Below, piece by piece: positions 7,355-16,841 of a stretch of DNA of 64,000 nt; positions within the stretch are counted from its first letter, which is position 1; each line of letters begins with the position of its first letter. Source of the DNA: CAZCVI01 sp964502145 (GTDB lineage Bacteria > Acidobacteriota > Aminicenantia > UBA2199); the NCBI GenBank assembly GCA_964502145.1, contig CAZCVI010000019.1, positions 1 to 64,000 of the forward strand, read 5' to 3'. The notes under the pieces were generated by a model. It was not told the DNA's origin and ran no database searches. It saw nothing but the letters and a program-made list of their open reading frames with translations. Both the position numbers and the translations under genes were made by a program.

Positions 7355-10009
7355 ATGACTTCAGAAACAGAGAATGGATATGAACTTTTTAAGCATGGTG
7401 CCACCTGGGTGCAGGCCGACTTCCACCTGCATACCCGTCAAGATAAACAGTTCATCTACACTGGGGAAGAAAACTCCTTTGTCAATGACTATGTTGCCAC
7501 GCTTAAAGAGAAAAACATTCGCATTGGGGTAATCACCAACCATAATAAATTTGATATAGGTGAATTCTGTGCTCTCAGAAAGAAAGCCAAAAAAGAAGGA
7601 ATATTCCTACTCCCTGGCATTGAACTGTCAGTAAATGAAGGTGCCAGCGGAATTCATACGTTGATTGTTTTTAGTGATCAGTGGCTGGAAAAAGGAAATG
7701 ATTATATATCGCCTATTCTTCCATTGATGTTTCCTGGCAAAACCGCAAGTGAATACCAGCATAAAGATGGACGGAGTGACAAAAACATCTTACAAGTGGT
7801 GGAAGAGTTAGAAAAAGTCTCACGTGACTACTTTCTTATGTTTGCCCATGTCGAACAAAAGAATGGATTATGGACAGAGATGGCAAATGGAAAACTGGGA
7901 GACTTCATTGATAAAAGATATGATGCGGTAAGAGGGCGAACACTTGCCTTCCAAAAAGTACGCACCGATGAAACTAAATCCAAGGTCAAAAGTTGGCTGG
8001 GTGACTGGTACCCCGCCGAAGTGGAAGGCTCGGATTGCAAATCCATCGAAGATATTGGGAAAGGCAGTACAACTTTCATAAAAATTGGCGATTTTACTTT
8101 CGAAGCAGTCAAATATGCCCTACGGGATTCTGAGAACCGGGTGTCAAACGAGATTCTTCCCAAATACACGCACTCCTACATTAAAAGTATCTCCTTCGAA
8201 GGTGGAATTATGAATGGAAAAACCATTGCTTTTTCACCAGAACTAAATGCACTGATCGGTATCCGGGGCAGTGGGAAATCCTCCATCATAGAAACCCTGC
8301 GTTATGCCCTTGGAATTGATCTTGTAAAAAAAACAATGGATAAAGAGTATAAAAAATCCCTTGTCGATTATACTCTGGGTAGTGGTGGCAAAACCGTTCT
8401 TATAGCAGTAGATCGGTATGGACTGGAGTATGAAGTAAAGCGCATTTTGAATGAACAAGCAGAAGTGTTTGTCAACGGAAAATTACAGCCCGGTGTTTCA
8501 ATTGGGGAAACTGTGATTTATAATCCAATTTACTTCGGCCAAAAAGATCTGGCCAATACAGGTGACGGTTTTGAGAAAGACTTGGTTGAAAAACTGCTGG
8601 GCGAAAAACTTTATGATATTCAACGCAAAATTGAAGAACAAAAACGAATAGTGTCCGATGCTGCTGACCGCCTGCTAAAACTGGCTAATATTGCGGAGCA
8701 GAAACAGGAATACCAACAAAAAAAATTTGATGCAGAGTTCCGTCTTAAAAAATTCAATGAGTTTGGTGTCGATGAGAAGTTTCAAAAACAATCCAACTAT
8801 GAAGCAGATCATAGAAAGTTGAGCCAGATACTGTCGGATGTCTCTGATTATAAAAACTCTCTCAATGAATTCATTGATTTGCATGAGGACGAACTTAAAA
8901 ACCACAAAAACTATAAATCAAAACAGAATGGAAATTATTTTGTTGAATTTTTTATTCTGTATGGCAGTATCCTTCAGTCATTTGAAAATATTAAAATAGA
9001 ACAGAAAAAAACCTCTGCTCAAACTCAAGCGTTGGAGGAAAAAGTCAAAGAATTTGAACAGCTTAAAAAATCGTTTATGGATGAATTCGCGGGAATACGC
9101 CGGACACTGGAGCAGGAATTAAAAACCAAAGGTGTAGAAGCTCTTAACCTTGAAGAATTCCCACTGTTGCAAAAAAAAATCGACACTGCCACTCAGATGC
9201 TTGATACACTTGATCGGCAGGAAAAAAATAAAAATTCATTACAAAATGATTTACTCGCCGCATTATCAGAATTGAACAACCTATGGCACCAAGAATTTCA
9301 ATACATAAAGGCCGAACTGGATAAAGTCAACCAGAACCACTCTTCATTGATCATTGAAGCGACCTTCAAAGGTGATAAAAAAGAGTTTTTGAGCTTCATG
9401 CAAAGCATGTTCAAGGGAAGCAAAATACGAGAGTCTACTTTTTCCAATCTCATCGGGCAATATCAAGACTTTGGCGGCATGTATAAAGATTGGAATACTG
9501 TTAAAATAAATTCAGGGACCGTGTCTGAAGTCTTTGAACAATATTTTTTTGAAAATTTAAAAACTCTGTTAACGTGGCAGGTTCCAAATAAATTTACAAT
9601 CATTTACCGTAACAAAGAATTAAAGCACCATTCCTTGGGTCAGCGGGCCTCGGCTTTGATTCTTTTTATCCTCGGTCAACGGGAACACGATGTAGTCATC
9701 GTGGATCAACCGGAAGACGATCTTGATAATCAAACCATCTACGAGGATGTTATAAAACTGATACGAACAATAAAATCCAAAACGCAATTTATTTTTGCTA
9801 CACATAATGCCAATATTCCAGTTCTCGGTGATGCCGAACAGATACATGCCTGTCAGTCCTCTGCAGAAGAATTTAAAATAGAGAGTGGCAGTATTGATTC
9901 CCCCATTCTTCAAAAAGAAATTGTGGATATTATGGAAGGTGGTGAAGATGCCTTTAACAAACGAAAGGAGATATACCAGATATGGAAACCTCAGAACTCA
10001 TTGAAATAA
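7355..10009 (+). CDS. PHP-domain / SMC-like ATPase fusion (TrlF-type)
   Basis: The 884-residue protein combines an N-terminal PHP-type metal hydrolase domain (about 18-235) with an ABC/SMC-like ATPase. PHP motifs are FHLHT (H24, H26), TNHN (H63), GIEL (E90), H101 and FAHV (H165). The last motif, normally SDxH, is SDCK (226-229), so one metal ligand is missing. The ATPase has Walker A GIRGSGKS (302-309), a long coiled-coil region (about 415-700), signature SLGQRAS (760-766), Walker B VVIVDQPEDDLD (780-791) and H-loop ATHN (H817). This architecture matches proteins annotated TrlF-family ATPase, often near defence genes. GGAGG precedes the ATG by 8 nt. It overlaps the next gene by 28 nt, so the two are probably co-translated. 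Confidence 0.8.
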   Translation: MTSETENGYELFKHGATWVQADFHLHTRQDKQFIYTGEENSFVNDYVATLKEKNIRIGVITNHNKFDIGEFCALRKKAKKEGIFLLPGIELSVNEGASGIHTLIVFSDQWLEKGNDYISPILPLMFPGKTASEYQHKDGRSDKNILQVVEELEKVSRDYFLMFAHVEQKNGLWTEMANGKLGDFIDKRYDAVRGRTLAFQKVRTDETKSKVKSWLGDWYPAEVEGSDCKSIEDIGKGSTTFIKIGDFTFEAVKYALRDSENRVSNEILPKYTHSYIKSISFEGGIMNGKTIAFSPELNALIGIRGSGKSSIIETLRYALGIDLVKKTMDKEYKKSLVDYTLGSGGKTVLIAVDRYGLEYEVKRILNEQAEVFVNGKLQPGVSIGETVIYNPIYFGQKDLANTGDGFEKDLVEKLLGEKLYDIQRKIEEQKRIVSDAADRLLKLANIAEQKQEYQQKKFDAEFRLKKFNEFGVDEKFQKQSNYEADHRKLSQILSDVSDYKNSLNEFIDLHEDELKNHKNYKSKQNGNYFVEFFILYGSILQSFENIKIEQKKTSAQTQALEEKVKEFEQLKKSFMDEFAGIRRTLEQELKTKGVEALNLEEFPLLQKKIDTATQMLDTLDRQEKNKNSLQNDLLAALSELNNLWHQEFQYIKAELDKVNQNHSSLIIEATFKGDKKEFLSFMQSMFKGSKIRESTFSNLIGQYQDFGGMYKDWNTVKINSGTVSEVFEQYFFENLKTLLTWQVPNKFTIIYRNKELKHHSLGQRASALILFILGQREHDVVIVDQPEDDLDNQTIYEDVIKLIRTIKSKTQFIFATHNANIPVLGDAEQIHACQSSAEEFKIESGSIDSPILQKEIVDIMEGGEDAFNKRKEIYQIWKPQNSLK

Positions 10010-11130
10010 TAAGTCGTGGCGAAGATAGCCATCATCAATTTAAAGAGAATCTATCTAATGCAAAATCACTGGCAACAGAGATCGTTGCTTTCTGCAACTC
10101 CAGTGGTGGGAAAATACTGATAGGCGTCACCGATTCCTGTGAAGTATCTGGATTAACTGTTGATGATATTGGCCGTCTAAACGGGTTAATCTCCAATGCG
10201 ACGTCCCAACTTGTCCGTCCCCCAGTAAATCCCGAGACAGAAAATGTGGCACATCCAAATGGCTTGGTTCTGGTTATCACTATCCCCAAGGGTATCAGCA
10301 AGCCTTATATGGATAATGATGGTGCCATATGGGTTAAAAGTGGCGCGGATAAACGAAAAGTAACCTCGCGGGAGGAAATGCAGCGGATGTTCCAAGCTGC
10401 TGGTCTTATTCATGGGGATGAAATCCCTGCCAATAGCATTTCTGTGGCTGATCTGGATCTCGCTTATTTTAGAGACTTTTTTAAAAAAGTGTATGATGAG
10501 ACCCTGGACGAACAAGATAGCTCACTGCCCCAACTTCTCCAAAATATGAATTTATGCAGGGATTCTGTTATGAACATTGCCGGGGCATTACTTTTTGCAC
10601 AACGACCGCAATTCCGCCTACCTGCCTTTATTGTAAAGGCGGTATGTTATCCTGGAACAGACATTGATGAAGAGTACTATCTGGATAGTAGAGACATTAC
10701 TGGCAAAATGGCCGATATTTTCCAGCAAACCATCAGCTTCATTACCACCAATATGAGGCATTCACAGGGAAAACAATCCGTCAATTCTCTGGGTGAACCA
10801 GAAATCCCCCGTATTGTCTTTGATGAATTAATCGCCAATGCCCTGATTCATCGTGACTATTTTATTTCTGCCCCCATTCGTATTTTTATTTTTTCAAATC
10901 GGATCGAAATAATAAGTCCTGGGCATTTACCCAATAACCTGACAATAGAAAACATTAAAAGTGGTAATTCTAATATTCGGAATCCCATACTGGCTTCTTT
11001 TGCAACCAAGATACTGCCATATAGGGGATTGGGTAATGGCATTCGACGAGCACTGAAGGTGTATCCAGATATCCAGTTGGAAGATAACAAAGACAACAAC
11101 CTTTTTAAGGCCATAATCAACTTGCCGTGA
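9982..11130 (+). CDS. AlbA_2 (Schlafen-like) and HATPase_c_4 ATP-binding protein
   Basis: The 382-residue protein begins with an AlbA_2/Schlafen-like domain (about 12-130) recognisable by FKENL and AFCNSSGGKILIGVTD. Its C-terminal part is a GHKL-type ATP-binding domain (about 270-370), with the N-box-like DELIANALIHRD (281-292) and GLGNGIRRA. It belongs to the COG2865 group, annotated as transcriptional regulators or RNA-binding ATPases. Its gene starts inside the 3' end of the PHP-ATPase gene (AGGAG about 10 nt upstream). The tight overlap suggests that the two proteins act together; I infer a two-component anti-phage or stress module. The next gene is convergent and there is no strong terminator. 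Confidence 0.8.
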   Translation: METSELIEIISRGEDSHHQFKENLSNAKSLATEIVAFCNSSGGKILIGVTDSCEVSGLTVDDIGRLNGLISNATSQLVRPPVNPETENVAHPNGLVLVITIPKGISKPYMDNDGAIWVKSGADKRKVTSREEMQRMFQAAGLIHGDEIPANSISVADLDLAYFRDFFKKVYDETLDEQDSSLPQLLQNMNLCRDSVMNIAGALLFAQRPQFRLPAFIVKAVCYPGTDIDEEYYLDSRDITGKMADIFQQTISFITTNMRHSQGKQSVNSLGEPEIPRIVFDELIANALIHRDYFISAPIRIFIFSNRIEIISPGHLPNNLTIENIKSGNSNIRNPILASFATKILPYRGLGNGIRRALKVYPDIQLEDNKDNNLFKAIINLP

Positions 11131-11208
11131 TAAAAAACTATCTCCGAAGTTTTTATGATCCAGTGTGTTTTTAAAAATTGACGGGTGAATCCAGCTAGAC
11201 TTGAAACG

Positions 11209-13380
11209 TTAAGCTTTGACTGGCACCTGATCGTTGCTGTAAGCAGGGAGATAGATGTCAATAGATGTGCCATGACCTACTTCGGAATGAATCTTGATCA
11301 ACCCACCATGTTTTTTTACAATCGAATAACAAATAGTGAGCCCTAAACCCACCCCTTTTTCAGAACAAGGGCTCTTGGTAGTAAAATAAGGATCAAATAC
11401 TTTGGAGATATTTTCTTTGGGAATTCCTTTCCCAGGATCGGTAACAGTAATGTTTATAAAACCGGAATGAGGATCACGACCCAATGGTTGGAGTTGTTCG
11501 ATAATAGTCGTGTCGTCTTCAGCCACATTTTCGGCAGAAATAGATATTTCTGCTTCCGGTATATTTTCAACGGCGTCCAAGGCATTCTGGAAAATATTTT
11601 GCAGGGCCTGGGATAATTGTCTTTCGTCGGCATTGACTAAGAAAAGATCATCGTGGAAGTTACTATTAAAATGGACGGCCTGTTTGTCGAAATCGTTATC
11701 AATTATTTCTTTGATGAGGGTGGGCAGATGAATGCTGGTTCGTTCCAACCATCCGGTACGTGAAAAACTGATCAGTTTTTTTGAAAGTTCGGCTGCTTTT
11801 ATCGCGTTTCGTTCGGCGCTTTCAAGACATTTGTGATGTTGCCCATTCTCTGGCATGTCATCTTTTACCATCTCGATATTCCCGATAATCACGGCCAGAA
11901 GGTTGTTAAAATCATGGGCAATCCCCCCGGCTAATATCCCGATGGATTCCAGTTGCCTTTTTTTTAATAGTTCTTCCTCCATGTGTTTGCGCGAGGTGAT
12001 GTCCACGTTATATTCGATCATCCGAATCAAGCGCCCTTCCTCGTTGAATATGGGGTAGGCATGGATGACGTGGTAACTGATTTTACCGTCAGCGGATTTA
12101 TGCCGGTGTTCGAGAACCACGGGCTGTTTTGTTGCTTTTATTTTTTCTACAGGGCAGGAGAATTCTTGGGAGTCAAAACGGCAGGGTTCGGTTAGACCGT
12201 GGGTTATATAATAACAGGTGACGCGTTCCTGAACGAAAGAACTAAAATCACCGGCGGCACGATTGGCCATCACTATGGAATAATCATCAATATTAATGAT
12301 ATAAAATGGATGTGAAAGAGAATCTAAAACAGTGTGCAAGAAATCATTCTGAACGCGAATTTCTTCGGTGGCGTTTTTCTTTTCGCTCTCAAAAAGCTTT
12401 TTTTTACGGGTGTTTATTATATTAAGGCTCAACAAGAGTGTAAGCAACAAAATAATGACACTGGAGGACAGTCCCATGAATAAAGGGAAGGTTGAATTTA
12501 TTTTCCTGACGCTAAATCCTAACCAATCTGGAATGGCAAGCTTATTTTTAACCAGGGTATATGCTTCATTCTGAATGGTTAGGCCCTCGGTGTTCAAAAA
12601 AACCGGCAGAGGCATCAATGGTTGCTTGCCGAATTGTTGGCTCTGTCGTAATTGTGCTATACGTTGGTTAGAGATAGGCAAAGAAACTTTATACATCCAT
12701 GCGGGCAAATTGGATGCAAAAATAATACCTTCGGGCGACATGATTCCGGCAATATCAGGAAAGTTAGCCAGTAATTGATCTATACTTTCCATCCCCATTT
12801 TGATTACTATCACGCCAACAGGTACATCGTTCCCATGTGCTATCACGGGTGAACTGAAATAAAGTCCCCGTTTCCCCGTGGTGACACCGAGGGCGGCATA
12901 AATGGCATTCTTTTTCTTCATAGCCTGGGTAAAGTAGGGCCGGAAGCGATAATTTGCACCGGTCAGGGTTTGATTGTTATCATAGGTAGTGCTGGCAATG
13001 ACCACACCTTCGGCATTTAGCAAATACACGATGGATGATTGGGATACCAATTGGATGGAATACAGGACTGTTAAAATATCACGATTAACATCCCCTTTTG
13101 GCGATATATTGGTGGGTGATGGCTGCAACCTCTCGATCACATAACTGTTTTTTGCGATACGTTGGGTGATGCCTTCCATTTTTGTGATGTAGAAGTTCAA
13201 ATCTTTAATTAATCGGTCGGTCACTTCTTGTTGTTTTTGGATATGCCTTTCATAACCGAGCGATTTGAACTTGAACAGCAAGCTTACCATCACAATCAGT
13301 CCTAAACAGATCACGCCGAAAATTTTTGCTTTTATAAAAAACTCGTTGGTTTGATTCGCTGTTCGTTTATCAATGGCCAT
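11209..13380 (-). CDS. Membrane sensor histidine kinase, Cache-PAS type
   Basis: The 723-residue protein has a first membrane helix (about 17-36), a periplasmic double-Cache-like sensor region (about 45-295), a second helix (about 298-321), a PAS domain (about 345-465), then HisKA and HATPase domains. The phospho-accepting histidine is H489 in GGIAHDFNNL. The ATPase part has N, G1 and G2 boxes (QNALDAV, DPGKGIPKE, KGVGLGLTI). This is the DctB/NtrB-like HDFNN class that senses small extracellular ligands. No receiver domain is attached and no response regulator lies beside it, so the partner is elsewhere. It is divergent from the exported protein gene that starts at 13523. Confidence 0.88.
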   Translation of the reverse strand: MAIDKRTANQTNEFFIKAKIFGVICLGLIVMVSLLFKFKSLGYERHIQKQQEVTDRLIKDLNFYITKMEGITQRIAKNSYVIERLQPSPTNISPKGDVNRDILTVLYSIQLVSQSSIVYLLNAEGVVIASTTYDNNQTLTGANYRFRPYFTQAMKKKNAIYAALGVTTGKRGLYFSSPVIAHGNDVPVGVIVIKMGMESIDQLLANFPDIAGIMSPEGIIFASNLPAWMYKVSLPISNQRIAQLRQSQQFGKQPLMPLPVFLNTEGLTIQNEAYTLVKNKLAIPDWLGFSVRKINSTFPLFMGLSSSVIILLLTLLLSLNIINTRKKKLFESEKKNATEEIRVQNDFLHTVLDSLSHPFYIINIDDYSIVMANRAAGDFSSFVQERVTCYYITHGLTEPCRFDSQEFSCPVEKIKATKQPVVLEHRHKSADGKISYHVIHAYPIFNEEGRLIRMIEYNVDITSRKHMEEELLKKRQLESIGILAGGIAHDFNNLLAVIIGNIEMVKDDMPENGQHHKCLESAERNAIKAAELSKKLISFSRTGWLERTSIHLPTLIKEIIDNDFDKQAVHFNSNFHDDLFLVNADERQLSQALQNIFQNALDAVENIPEAEISISAENVAEDDTTIIEQLQPLGRDPHSGFINITVTDPGKGIPKENISKVFDPYFTTKSPCSEKGVGLGLTICYSIVKKHGGLIKIHSEVGHGTSIDIYLPAYSNDQVPVKA

Positions 13381-13465
13381 ATCAATATCATATCATAAAA
13401 CTATATTATTCACAATACCAGCTTCCAAAATACATCATTATTCTGCCCGTGTTTTTTGGGGGGGG

Positions 13466-13494
13466 TTGTATTTTCCAGCGAAACATATTACAAT
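13466..13494 (+). promoter_or_regulatory. Putative promoter of the exported duplicated-domain protein
   Basis: TTGTAT (13466-13471), 17-bp spacer, TACAAT (13489-13494), 28 bp before the ATG at 13523. The -35 box is weak. Confidence 0.45.
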
Positions 13495-13522
13495 GAATTA
13501 CCGTTGTAGGAGGAAATACAAG

Positions 13523-14521
13523 ATGAGAAGAATAATGCTCGTCGTTTTTGTACTGGGTTTGTCTTTTTTTACTTGGCACTGGCAGGTGTTAGCCGGGGTG
13601 GAGAAGTCCGGGGAAACGCCGACCCATATAGAAGAGAAATTACTGAAGATACTGGGAACCGACAACACCTGGAAACCGGATGCGCTCAAAGACCTGAAAT
13701 TTGGCATGCGCTGTGATCAAGTTAAAAAAATCTATCCGGCAATAATCTGTAATGATTGGAAAAAATATGATTTCCCTAAAGTTCCGGGTAAGCCTTTGGG
13801 TATGGTGAAAGAGTACGAGTTCACTTTTTCTAGCGGTAAACTTGAGAGTGTGCTGATTGTATTTAATGCGCGTCTATTTGATGCGCAACGATTTGGCGAA
13901 ACGCTGTTGAATGTGGCGCAACGGAAATGGGGAACCTTGGCTGCAAACAAACTGAAACAACCTAAAAAAAACTGGTATAATGCAGATCGTGACACTGTTT
14001 CTTTGTCTTATTCCAATGGTAATTGGCAGGTCAAGGTGACGCTACCTAAGCGTGAAGCAGGGGAAACTCCTGCCCCGGCGCTGGTGGCTGTGGGAATCAG
14101 GGAAAGTCTGGCGCAATTGCTGGGAACCAGTAATAATTGGGTGGTTCCTGTTTTGTCCAAGTTTCACCAGGGGATGTATTGCGATCAAGTGTTACAGATT
14201 TATAAAACAATGGAAGGGTGCGAGGATACTAAAAATTGGAGTTGGGGAACGGTGACTATCAAAGGTCATCCTTTGGTACAAGCGCTGAAATTTGCCTTTA
14301 ATAATGGCCAGTTGAAGAACGCGGTGATTCTTTTCCACCCACACTTGGACAAAGGACTCTTCAAAAATATTTCCCTGGAACTGTTCGAACAAAAATGGGG
14401 CAAAATTGACCTGGCCAAACGAAACGACGATATCCTCACGATTTATAAAGAAAATTACGGCTCTGTGCAACGTAGCTTTCGAATGGATCATTGGGAGATT
14501 AAACTTGATTTTCCCCAGTGA
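13523..14521 (+). CDS. Exported protein with two tandem homologous domains, function unknown
   Basis: The start at 13523 has AGGAGG 8 nt upstream and gives a 332-residue protein with a Sec signal peptide (about 1-24). An in-frame ATG at 13373 lies upstream of the promoter and is rejected. The mature protein is two copies of one ~140-residue domain. Each copy runs from LLGT-x-N-x-W through GM-x-CDQV-x-x-IY to a KWG motif, and each ends near LxxxKWG. The conserved single cysteine in GMxCDQ is present in both. I do not recognise the family. It is probably periplasmic. The rRNA methyltransferase gene follows 55 bp later and may be cotranscribed. Confidence 0.75.
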   Translation: MRRIMLVVFVLGLSFFTWHWQVLAGVEKSGETPTHIEEKLLKILGTDNTWKPDALKDLKFGMRCDQVKKIYPAIICNDWKKYDFPKVPGKPLGMVKEYEFTFSSGKLESVLIVFNARLFDAQRFGETLLNVAQRKWGTLAANKLKQPKKNWYNADRDTVSLSYSNGNWQVKVTLPKREAGETPAPALVAVGIRESLAQLLGTSNNWVVPVLSKFHQGMYCDQVLQIYKTMEGCEDTKNWSWGTVTIKGHPLVQALKFAFNNGQLKNAVILFHPHLDKGLFKNISLELFEQKWGKIDLAKRNDDILTIYKENYGSVQRSFRMDHWEIKLDFPQ

Positions 14522-14576
14522 TAAAGATGAAGTTCCGAAGCTAAGTAAATAAGAAGTTAAGTGAAAAGAGCGTAGT

Positions 14577-15929
14577 GTGGCAAAGAAGAATCGGCCTGAA
14601 GAATTTTTTATACAGATGGAGGAGTTGCTGGGCAGTATAGAGGCGGGGCAATTGGTGGAGGTTTTATTGCAGGTTTCCGCTAAATCTGTCCGCTACAATC
14701 GGAATTTGTGTGTGCGTGCTGAATTAAAGGGGGTTTCTGTGCCCTGGTGTGTTCCATATGGGCGGTATTGGGATGGAGTGGAGGGTGCATCATTGCCATC
14801 GCGAACGATTGATTATGCGGCGGGGAAATATTATATTCAGGAAGCGAGCGCGATGTTGGCTATTTCTGTAGCGGAGCGGGTAATTGATTTTAATGGAAAA
14901 AAAGTACTGGATTTAACCGCTGCACCGGGGGGCAAGACGACGCAAGTGGCGGAATTGCTGGGAACGGGTTATCTGGTAGCCAATGAAGTGGTCCGCAATC
15001 GCTTGGATGCGCTAATCTGGAATATCAACCGTCACCGCTTAAACAATGTGATCGTGACATCTTTGGCCACTGATTTTTTGGCGCAGGTATTGCCTGGGTT
15101 TTTTGATATTGTGATCGTGGATGCGCCTTGTTCTGGTGAGGGTTTATTTCAGAAACGAAAAAACACGCCATTAAACTGGTCTGTTAAAAATGTCCGTTTT
15201 TGTGCGCGCCGTCAGCAAGCGATTCTAATTGATGCGCAACAATTAATAAAACCGGAAGGATACTTGATTTATTCTACCTGTACATTTTCCCAAGCAGAGA
15301 ATGAAGCGCAGGTGGCGTTCTTATTGCAGCAAGGAATGGAACCTGTTTCATTACCGGGCGTGGATGTTTTGCCAGTATCTGCGGCGATTACTGATAATGA
15401 AAGAGTAGCGCGTTGTTCACGGCGAATTTTTCCGCATCGTGAAAAAGGGGCGGGTGCTTTTGTCAGTATTTTGCGAAACTCTGGGCAGGTGACTTCACCT
15501 GTGAAACCGCCGCCATTGAAATATTACCAGGGTAATTCTTCATCCATGATTTGTAGTGCTCTGGGGTTCTTATCTACTGAAGGAACCGGTGGATTTTTCT
15601 ATGAAAAGAGTGGTATTATCAGTTATTTCTCGCACGATAGTATTCCCGCGGCATTGGAGCGGCATACGTTTCAGATTGGGGCGCCTTTAATTGATAAACG
15701 TCGTGACAATGAACTGATGTTTGGTTGCGCGCAATTCCCGGCGTCGGAAAAAATTCTACGGCTGGAACGTTTGGAAGCGGAAGCTTACATTCGGGGCGAA
15801 GATTTGCCTCTTCATCAACCGGATGGGTATTATTTTGTGGCTTACGACAACATGGTGTTGGGTCCGGTTAGAATTATCCGCCAATTGGCGGCCAATAAGT
15901 TCCCCCGCCCTTTACGAACTCTGATTTAA
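14577..15929 (+). CDS. rsmF: NOL1/NOP2/Sun-family rRNA cytosine-C5 methyltransferase
   Basis: The 450-residue protein has a Rossmann SAM-binding domain with motif I LDLTAAPGGKTTQ. It also has both cysteines of the m5C RNA methyltransferase family: C185 in DAPCSGEG (motif IV) and C235 in YSTCTF (motif VI, the usual nucleophile). The C-terminal ~150 residues resemble the extra domains of RsmF, which methylates C1407 of 16S rRNA. The assignment to RsmF rather than another Nsun paralogue rests on length and domain order. The start is GTG at 14577, since no better-placed ATG exists; its ribosome site is weak. Confidence 0.82.
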   Translation: MAKKNRPEEFFIQMEELLGSIEAGQLVEVLLQVSAKSVRYNRNLCVRAELKGVSVPWCVPYGRYWDGVEGASLPSRTIDYAAGKYYIQEASAMLAISVAERVIDFNGKKVLDLTAAPGGKTTQVAELLGTGYLVANEVVRNRLDALIWNINRHRLNNVIVTSLATDFLAQVLPGFFDIVIVDAPCSGEGLFQKRKNTPLNWSVKNVRFCARRQQAILIDAQQLIKPEGYLIYSTCTFSQAENEAQVAFLLQQGMEPVSLPGVDVLPVSAAITDNERVARCSRRIFPHREKGAGAFVSILRNSGQVTSPVKPPPLKYYQGNSSSMICSALGFLSTEGTGGFFYEKSGIISYFSHDSIPAALERHTFQIGAPLIDKRRDNELMFGCAQFPASEKILRLERLEAEAYIRGEDLPLHQPDGYYFVAYDNMVLGPVRIIRQLAANKFPRPLRTLI

Positions 15930-15993
15930 GAAATAGTGGCGTGGGGCGAGTCAGGTGAGACCGGTGAGTGACCGGGTTCAAAAAAAACGCTTG

Positions 15994-16401
15994 TTATTCA
16001 ACTTCATTTGCCCAATCTTCCACGGTCAAACTTTCTATGCGATTGAATTCCCTACTATTGTGAGTAACAAGGATGGTGTCATTGGCAATGGCAATAGATG
16101 CGATGAGCAGGTCATTGGGGCCGATGATTTGACCCTTTTTTTCAAGAGTGGAGCGAATTATTCCATATGTTTCCGCTGCGATATCGTCAAAAAATAAAGA
16201 TTTGAATCTACTGCAAAATTCCTTTTGAATAGTTAACATTTTCTTGGGATTGTTGCTTTTTCGAGCTCCAGCGAACAACTCGGCTTTTACGATTGAGCAC
16301 AAATAAATTTCGTCAGGGTTTATTTGGCTCAATTTATTAATAATGGATTGAGATCTCTTGTTTAAGAAATAGATGCAAATATTCGTGTCTAATAAATACA
16401 T
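15994..16401 (-). CDS. vapC: VapC-type PIN-domain toxin
   Basis: The 135-residue protein is a VapC-like PIN ribonuclease. It opens with YLLDTNICIYFLN (D5 and N7), has the central KAELFAGA motif (E41), the GPNDLLIA motif (D97) and THNSREFNRI near the end. The four acidic positions of the family are present. VapC toxins usually cleave tRNA or rRNA. The gene shares a single base with the upstream small gene that should encode its antitoxin. This is a different PIN subgroup from the toxin at 175-615. Confidence 0.85.
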   Translation of the reverse strand: MYLLDTNICIYFLNKRSQSIINKLSQINPDEIYLCSIVKAELFAGARKSNNPKKMLTIQKEFCSRFKSLFFDDIAAETYGIIRSTLEKKGQIIGPNDLLIASIAIANDTILVTHNSREFNRIESLTVEDWANEVE

Positions 16402-16646
16402 TATGTTAATTTTTCCCTGATTTCGAAATTTCCTTGATTACCTCTTTCCAGAGGATCGTCTGCTAAGCAACCGGAATAAGAGTCGATGAATTGGTGCCAG
16501 TTCTGCAAATTATTTTTTCTTTTTATTTTTCTTACATTCTCAGATATGGTGGATATCTCAAAGGATTTGATGATATTGTAGAGGATGGGAAAGTATTGTT
16601 CATTAATCTTATCGATTTCATTTTTTAATACGTCTTTGGTCACCAT
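16401..16646 (-). CDS. Putative VapB-like antitoxin
   Basis: The 81-residue protein precedes the VapC toxin and overlaps it by one base. The start at 16646 is preferred over 16697 because a GAGG lies 8 nt before it. The C-terminal part contains GCLADDPLERGNQGNFEIRE, a tail typical of antitoxins paired with PIN toxins. The N-terminal part is helical and probably dimerises. The DNA-binding class is not clear. Confidence 0.65.
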   Translation of the reverse strand: MVTKDVLKNEIDKINEQYFPILYNIIKSFEISTISENVRKIKRKNNLQNWHQFIDSYSGCLADDPLERGNQGNFEIREKLT

Positions 16647-16841
16647 TTTTTTACCTCGATTATTCTCTTGTTCTTTATCAACTATAATGTACCTCATTTT
16701 CTTTTATTATTCAAGTGGCTTTGCCATTTTTGTTTTTTCTATTGCCCATAAAAACATCTTGCGGGGTCCGAGGGACGGTTTTTCAAAAAATTCCCTTGAT
16801 TGCCGACAGTTTAAGTCAACAGTATTGACGACGTAGGCAAC

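Noticed and set aside
7080..7355. 91-codon minus-strand frame before the PHP-ATPase gene
   Set aside because: It lacks a ribosome site and family features, and runs through the leader and promoter of the plus-strand operon.
13373..13522. Longer N-terminus for the duplicated-domain exported protein
   Set aside because: It would place 50 extra residues before a clear signal peptide and start upstream of the promoter. The AGGAGG site supports the start at 13523.
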